Source of the DNA: Anodontia alba
Lineage: Eukaryota > Mollusca > Bivalvia > Lucinida > Lucinidae
NCBI GenBank assembly: GCA_964016985.1
Contig: OZ024828.1
Location: 3,187,701-3,251,700 of the forward strand
Direction of reading: 5' to 3'
DNA: 64,000 nt
Positions 57,457 to 64,000 of the stretch are shown one piece after another. Under the pieces are notes generated by a model. It worked only from the letters and a program-made list of their open reading frames with translations. It had not been told where the DNA came from and did no database searches. Made by a program: the position numbers and the translations under genes. Each line of letters starts with the position of its first letter. Position 1 is the stretch's first letter.

Positions 57457-57732
57457 CATAACGAAAACATACCTTTAAAATTTTGACCCCCTTAAACCTT
57501 ACTTTTATATAGTAAAACTGGGGTTTACAAGGGTATATATTATTTTTCTTATTACTGCTCAAAAACATAGATTGTGGGTACTCGTTAGAATTGCCTCGGC
57601 AAGGTGGTTCTAATGAGTACCCACAATCTATGTTTTGAGCAGAAATGTGAAAATTATCCGAAGTTTTATCTGAAAACTCAGTTTTTGGTGGTGAAATTTT
57701 CAATATATTTGAATAGGCGTGTTTTCGTCATG
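57457..57732 (+). repeat. Family A palindromic element, copy 23, nested in the satellite
   Basis: Inserted in the first satellite monomer after the gene: left CACGCAACATATGT, right TTGTGTCGTTTCGATG. At most one extra T is seen compared with other monomers. Confidence 0.92.
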
Positions 57733-59061
57733 TTGTGTCGTTTCGATGTATAAATGGAACTGTCTACCTGAAACTGTAACTATCTCAGCACAACGAATCT
57801 CACCGAAGAATTATGATACAATAAATTTTACAATCCTATGGTAGGCTTCTCGCAATATTTGTTGAGTCGTCTCGATGTATAAATGGAACTCTCCGCCTGA
57901 AATTGAAACTAGTGCAGTACAATAAATCTCAACGGCGAATTACAACATAATAAATTTTACACGAATCCTATCATGTGATAGGATTAACGCAATAGTTATT
58001 GTGTATAAATGAATTTGTCAACCTGAAAATGAAACTGTCACAGTAGAATAAATCAAGCGGAGAATCAAGGCAGAGCGAATACTGCGTGAATCCCGTGATT
58101 GATAGAATTCACCCAATATTTGTTGTGTCGTTTCGATGTATGAATGGAACTGTTTACCGGAAACTAAAAGCGACACAGTACAATAGATAACAGCGGAGAA
58201 TCAAAAAACAACTTATATTGTGTCAATCCTATCATATGATAGGATTTACGCAATGTTTGCTGTGTCGTTTCCATGTATAAATGAAACTGTCGACCTGAAA
58301 CTGAAACTAGCACACCGCAATAAATCACAGCAGAGAATCACGGCACAATACGTTTTACACAAATCTTATCATATGATAGAATTAGTACAATATTTGTTGT
58401 CTCGTTTCGATATATAAATGGAACTGTCGAACTGAAACTAGCACAGTACAATAAACAATACCGGAGATTCAAACCACAACTAATATTGCGTGAATCCTAT
58501 CATATGATTAGGATTCACGCAATATTTGCTGTGTTGTTTCGCTGTATAAATGAAACTGTCTAGTTTAAACGGAAATTATCGCAGTATAACGAATCACAGC
58601 GGAGAATTAGGACACAGAAAATATTGTGTGAATTTTATCATATGATAGAATTAACCTAATATTTGTGTGCCGTTTTGGTGTATAAACGTAACTGTCTACC
58701 TGACACTGAAACTAGCACAGTACAATACATGAGAGCGAGGCTAAAGACAACTAATATTGCCCGAATCCTGTGGAACGGTCTACCTGAAACTGAAACCATA
58801 AAAGTTACATAAATAAAGGCGGAGAATCGTGGCACAACAAATACTGCGTGACTCCTATCATATGATAGAAGTCACCCAATATCTGTTGTTTAGTGTTGAT
58901 GTATTAATCGGTCATATCCAGCTTATCACCGTGCAGGTTTGCATACCGTGAAATGCATTGACCCCGCATAAAACGAAAGAAACATAGCTTAGAAGATGTC
59001 AAGGAAATCCGCAGTCAAAGAACATAGCCTACCAATGACACCAAGAGCAAACAAACCATAA

Positions 59062-59168
59062 CCCAGTCAGCATTCTACGTAAATCTATATCGGGCCGTCA
59101 TCGGCCCGTCAGGGTAGCTGACGGGCCGATGACGGCCTGATGTAGATTTACGTAGAATGCTAGCTGGG
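59062..59168. repeat. Family E palindrome, near-perfect copy
   Basis: GCATTCTACGTAAATCTATA ... centre GGCCCGTCAGGGTAGCTGAC ... TACGTAGAATGCTAGCTGGG. Its high symmetry suggests it is young. Confidence 0.85.
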
Positions 59169-59239
59169 GAGACAGCACAAATGCCACAAAACAACGAAAA
59201 GCAAAACAAGCTGATTTCACAATGCCAGACTTGACACTG

Positions 59240-59458
59240 AAACTGGTGATTTGTTGTATGTCTTTCCGTGTGTCATTTTGTTCTTGTGTTTTTCAGTCCT
59301 TTTACTATTGCGATTACCTCGCTTGGGGAAGAGAGAGCTAATCTTAGTGCTTTTCGTACGTTTGTTCGGTTTGTCGGTTTCCTCTTCTTCTTGGGGTCTG
59401 GGAAGGGCTGCGATTTGTGATTATGGCACTCCCTGGACATTTCTCTTACCTTTTTTGA
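59240..59458 (+). repeat. Family L repeat
   Basis: TTTGTTGTATGTCTTTCCGT ... CACTCCCTGGACATTTCTCT. Ends in CCTTTTTT. Confidence 0.82.
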
Positions 59459-59459
59459 T

Positions 59460-61170
59460 CCAACAAACACCCATAACCTCGCAACGAGCAGGTACAAAGC
59501 CAATAAGTGAACTCAGGAAATGATACAATCAGATCCATATCACTTTCTCATCATCAAACAGCCACAAAAAGAACAATGACAAGCAGAATGGGCAGCCCTT
59601 TCCCCAAAACGGTGGACGCTCTATTACCCAAACTCAACTGAATATATCGTTAACTTACATAGAAAGAAAATCATTTGTAAGTGAAACACTACAGAACATT
59701 AAACAATAAGTACCACACTGAAAGTACCGCCTTGGGACGTTAAGACATAAATAACTGGCTTAAGGCAACTTTAGGGGATCTCGACCCAAAACCATAAATA
59801 AGGACATGGCACAACGGCACAGATGCAATGACTGACATGTAGACAAAGAAGAATCGGCCCGTAACGGCTAACAGAAACAACCACTGGGGATCCAATAGTT
59901 TTATAAGATTTGCAACAGAGAAATTGCCTTATAACGATCAGCAGAAAAAGACTACTGAACAAGGAAAGAGTCTCATTGTCTACGCCTAGACAATTTTAAT
60001 ATTTCACTGCGCCAGAAGCATTTTATAAGAGGGTATGGACTGGTCCAATGCTATTTCCCATAGACAGCTCAGCGTTGTATTATAACAAAGTATTAGCTGT
60101 CACAAAAGATCGGGTTTCACATAGTACACATTTTGTGCTAAGCGTAGACCAAGCTTTTTGAAAGCTTACACTTGTTTAGTCTGAGACTCAATTCACCGTC
60201 GTGCAATTACAGTCATTAGGATAAAGTAGGCTACTTTTGTAATGTTTTGGCGCTGTCATATCTTAACAGTTGAACAATTTCACACATGCTTAGTTCATAT
60301 TACGTATTAGTTAACCCCCATTACGCAGCATCAAATACTAACCAGCTCTTTGTTTGTTTCATTTAAGTGGTTGTTCTAATTTGTTATCTCTAATGATCCA
60401 CTGGCAATGAACCCTGGTGCTCTCTTGTTCTTCCTTTATAAGAACTCTGGGATAGAAACTAAACAAATGTATGCATGCTTCTGAAAGAAAGATTATTGTT
60501 AGAAAATGAGACATATGGTATAAAAAAGGAAAGCAACAGCGATGGGGAAATGACGATATTTTTGCCGTTTAACTGACTTGTTTATGTATATTTAAATGAA
60601 AATACAATTAACAATTTATAATTTCTATCTGTGAAAAGACAAAGATAAATGTACGATCTGTCAATCTGGAGAAGTGAGGAACTCAAGATAATCAGTATAT
60701 ATAGATGTGGTGCAGCTCTCCAGAGGTGAGGTCCCATTTTGCCTCACACATGCTTAAACGCACAGCTAGTAAACATGCGCAAATTTTGTCTCCCCTTTCA
60801 TGTATGTGCCTTTTCAACTAGTTCTATAAAGTTAAAATGTATGCTTATATAATGCATCATAGGATAATTTTAATCAAATTTGGACACAGCGTGATTTGAG
60901 TCGCATTTAACATTTTTTTTGTCTTAACATGTACCGGTTAAACAGTCCAGTGTATTCTAATTGTGCACATCTACAAAATGTGTACAGTCTGGTAAAGCAA
61001 GACGTTTCACGTGTAAGACAATATCTGAACCACAATACATCTCTCGGAGACGAAGCCCTTCAGTTGCGTAATAAAGCCGAAACGACCAGCCTGTAAAGAT
61101 TTGAATACATGCAGGTGTCATTTGTATTCTTTTTATCAATAATATAATGTTATTACATAGAAGTTTCATA
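59460..61170. other. Intergenic, nothing recognised
   Basis: No coding sequence, tandem repeat or palindrome stands out between family L at 59.4 kb and family H at 61.17 kb. Confidence 0.5.
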
Positions 61171-61172
61171 AT

Positions 61173-61295
61173 GGCCTTGTTATAGGTCCGAGGGCGGTCG
61201 TGTTGGCCTGACGATTGCTATATTCTCTCTCTGCTACGCCTCGGACAATGCAGCCATCCGAAGGCCAAGACGACTGGCCGAGGACCTGTAACAGT
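61173..61295. repeat. Family H palindrome, copy 2
   Basis: CCTTGTTATAGGTCCGAGGG ... GGCCGAGGACCTGTAACAG. The ATGGCC and CGTCCATTT flanks are also shared with copy 1. Confidence 0.8.
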
Positions 61296-61784
61296 GTCAA
61301 TGTGAATACGTCCATTTCGTAACATTTTTATTAATCAACATTTTGTTTTCAACTTTTGAAGTGTTGAAAGTCAATAAAACCACATCGACTCGTTAATACT
61401 GTAAAATAGCAGAAGACTCTTGTTTCTGTATCCACTTTCGGTCAGCCATTGCGTGCCGAATTTCTGACAGTACATTCCACCGACTTCGGTAATAGGAGTT
61501 TTACCATGCTTCTCTCAGTTGGGAAACCCATCCTTATATGTAGCATGCTGATCATCAATTCAGTGCTTAATCCACCTCGTTATGAGGTGACATCATTCAT
61601 GACTGCTATCTGTATTATGCTCTCAGAAGACTGCCACTCCAATATTGGTCCAAATTAAAAGTTTCCCTGCGGTATATGCCAAGGACCCTGCAAGTCGAAC
61701 CAGAAGTGCATAGCATACGATTTCTGTGATACGTGGTTCCATGTGAAGTGCATGATCATGCCCTTAGCAGTATTTCATGGCACC

Positions 61785-61885
61785 AAAAAAAGGTAAGAGA
61801 AAAGTCCAGGGAGCGCCACAATCACAAACCGCAGCCCTTCCCAGACACCAAGAGGAAGAGAAAACCGAAAAGGCCAAACAAGCAC
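61785..61885 (-). repeat. Family L fragment inside the LINE
   Basis: AAAAAAGGTAAGAGAAAAGT ... ACCAAGAGGAAGAG between the PHD-like finger and the endonuclease. Confidence 0.75.
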
Positions 61886-62974
61886 AAATCGAACAAACGT
61901 TCTGTCGCTTAACTTCCAGGAACAAACATACCCCATTTTGGCTACTTCTTCAAGAGACAGACCCAGATATCATCATAGGGTGTGAGACTTGACTCCACCA
62001 GGGTATCCATGAAAGTGAAGTACTTCCCCCAGGCTATCAAATGGTTCCGCGAAAAGACAAACAGATCATCATGGTGGAGTTATGATTGCAGTTCGTGACA
62101 GCATCAACGGCACAGAGATCAGCTTGCAGACTCATACAGAGTTAGTTGTTGCATCATTTGATTGTCCTGGTAAATCACCCCTTCTTGACAGCGCACTCTA
62201 TTGCCCTCCTAGCAGTGACCAGGCTTACATGGAAAATTTGTGTTCCAGCATCAAAGAGCTTAGCAACTCTCACCCAAAAGCAACAATTTGGATATAAACC
62301 TACAGGACATCAACTGGCAAAACAGCACCATCGCAGGTAGCAATAACACAATGACCATCAATCAGCTCTTGCTTGACTTGATCTAAGACATTGGATCAGA
62401 ACAAATTTGTGGACTTCCCCATAAGGGGACAGAACATCCTGGACATTTTTATAGCTAACAGGCCTACCTTGATAGAGAAGTGTAAACTCCTACCAGGTGT
62501 AAGTGACCATGATGTGGTATTTATTCAAGCTGGCACTAAAGTTCCCAGGAATAAGCCTCCCTCAAGACAGATACTCCTGGAAACATGCTAACTCGGAAAG
62601 CCTGCGCGAAAAGTATCCACAGTTTTCACAGACTTTTGTAGAAAACAATACGGAATGGTCTGACATTGACCAACTTTGGGATAACTTCAAGAACTTCTTC
62701 TCTCATGCCATCTCCGAAAATGTTCCCTCAAAAATGTCGTCCTCTTGCTTCATTTAGCCCTGGATCACCAGAAATGCCAAAAGACTCTCTTAAAGAAAGA
62801 AGAAAGCCTTTCGAAGGGTTAGGAAATCGGGTAAACCTGAAGACACCAAGCACTTCAAATGACTCCAGAAGGAGGTGAAAGTCGAATGCAGGAATGCAGT
62901 TAGCTAGCTGTAAAAGTGGTTTAACCTCCCCCCCCCTCCCCACACACACACACCACCCCACCCCTCCCCTCCCC

Positions 62975-63290
62975 GGCAGTGTATTCTACTGACCGTTCTA
63001 AGGCGGTGGTCCCGGTGTTAGTCCTTCCCTTTGTTGCTTTGTGGTTTATTCTACGAGGAGATTTGTTTTATGTCTTTCCTTGTGTTATTTTGTTCTTGTG
63101 TTTCAGTCCTTTTAGCATTGCGATTAACTCGCTTGGGGAAGAGAGAGCTAATCTTAGTACTTTTCGTACGTTTGTTCGATTTGTGCTTGTTTGATTTTGT
63201 CGGTTTCCTCGTCCTCTTGGTGTCTGGGAAGGGCTGCGGTTTGTGATTGTGGCACTCCCTGGACTTTTCTCTTACATTTTTTTTAAATTT
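62975..63290 (+). repeat. Family L repeat inside the LINE
   Basis: CCGTTCTAAGGCGGTGGTCC ... GGCACTCCCTGGACTTTTCT, with a partial second end to 63320. Separates endonuclease and RT parts. Confidence 0.85.
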
Positions 63291-64000
63291 TGTGACACTC
63301 CCTGGACTTTTCTCTTTTTTCCCCTTTTCTTATAATTCTTATGTCCGCGACACTGTGTCCAGCGACCAGAACCCCAAGAAGCTGTATTCCTTGGTCAAAT
63401 CTAAGAGATGCAACAGTAGCGGAGTTTCGCCTCTGAAGTCAGCAGACGGTATTGCCTATAGCAACCCCCAAGATAAAGGCTACACTAGTCAACAACCAGT
63501 TCAGCAGTGCCTTCGCAGCAGATCACTCACACCTACCAAGCATGTGTGGAGAACCATTTTCAACAATGCACAGTTTTACCATAACTGGTGAAGGTGTAAA
63601 GAAACTGCTCTCCAATCTGGATGCTCATAAGGCTACCGGCCCAGACAGTATCCCATCTCGGTTCCTGAAAGAGTACGCAGACAAAATAAGCCTAGCCCTG
63701 ACACTCATCTTCCAGGCCTCTCTGCGGCAAAGTGAAGTACCTCAAGATTGGAGGCAAGCATATGTGGCTCCGATCTTCAAAAAAGACGATCGTAGAAGTC
63801 CAGCCAACTACAGACCAATCTCTTTAATTTCAGTATGCAGCAATGTGATGGAACATATCCTACTCAGTCAAGTTAAGCAACACCTTGAGGCCCATGGCAC
63901 TTTGTCTGATCAACAACATGGATTTCGCAAAGGACGGTCCTGTGAGCGCCAGCTTATCCTGACACTTCAAGACCTTGTAGCAGGAATGGATGAAGGCCAG

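Larger units (their letters stand above)
57348..58890 (+). repeat. ~155 bp satellite array overlapping the 3' end of the Ig gene
   Basis: About nine monomers, each with TCGTTTCGATGTATAAATGG, CTGAAACTAGCACAGTACAA, AATAAATCACAGCGGAGAAT and the dyad AATCCTATCATATGATAGGA. The first monomer begins inside the terminal exon and is interrupted by family A copy 23. Confidence 0.88.
61440..64000 (+). mobile_element. CR1/L2-like LINE with PHD finger, endonuclease and RT; broken and running off the window
   Basis: Order: a leader ending SEDCHSNIGP (61449-61655, like a degenerate 2A/NPGP start), TAA, then a PHD-like C4HC3 finger (CGICQGPC...CDTWFHVKC, 61668-61755), an apurinic-type endonuclease (WLLLQETDPDIIIGCETWL; ALYCPPSSDQAYMENL) with several frame breaks, a linker (SLKERRKPFEGL), and an RT start open from about 63477 to the window end (DAHKATGPDSIPSRFL, NYRPISLIS, QHGFRKGRSC). 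Family L repeats lie at 61785-61885 and 62975-63290; the latter separates endonuclease from RT. Confidence 0.85.

Noticed and set aside
2560..57620. CRISPR-like regular palindromes
   Set aside because: The repeated palindromes are dispersed over tens of kilobases in both orientations with full transposon-like flanks, and the DNA is eukaryotic.

Overview
The window looks like metazoan nuclear DNA, most probably from a bivalve mollusc (moderate confidence). The reasons are AT-rich sequence, GT-AG split exons tens of kilobases apart, and repeats of a kind I associate with bivalve genomes: AAGGTCAAGGTCA arrays, a tandem element ending GGCCCATGGGCCTCTTGTTT, and many palindromic MITEs. I see no bacterial operon, CRISPR array, rRNA or convincing tRNA.

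One host gene runs left to right, with 12 recognisable coding exons from 6225 to 57368. From 15317 to the stop every intron phase agrees, and the two upstream exons (6225-6710, 10206-10487) are both phase 1-1 and fit the same chain. If all exons are joined they encode about 711 residues: two paralogous coiled-coil-like exons (the first with a Ser/Thr-rich stretch and an RQKR furin-type site), four immunoglobulin domains that resemble the first four Ig domains of neuroglian/L1 and of hemolin, and a six-cysteine ShKT-like C-terminal module. No membrane segment is visible, so a secreted or extracellular product is likely. The 5' end was not found. It may lie left of the window, or an alternative first exon with a signal-peptide-like start may exist at 10124.

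The introns are full of mobile DNA. The dominant family (A) is a ~275 bp element with CATYACGAAAACA ends and a ~100 bp near-perfect central palindrome. I count 23 copies in both orientations. Others are CAGTCGA/CTCGA-ended MITEs with TA flanks (B, C), CCCAGC...GCTGGG palindromes (D, E), GCAAACAGTGTAGATCC hairpins (F), a ~2 kb TIR element at 16728-18703 with a paralogous empty site near 43.7 kb, a mariner (55713-57083), a 5'-truncated LINE (35.3-37.8 kb), and several tandem arrays.

Downstream of the gene a ~155 bp satellite (57.35-58.9 kb) begins inside the last exon. The right end (61.4-64 kb) holds a CR1/L2-like LINE with a degenerate 2A-like leader, a PHD-like finger, endonuclease and reverse transcriptase. 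It is broken and interrupted by another repeat, and it continues past the window edge.
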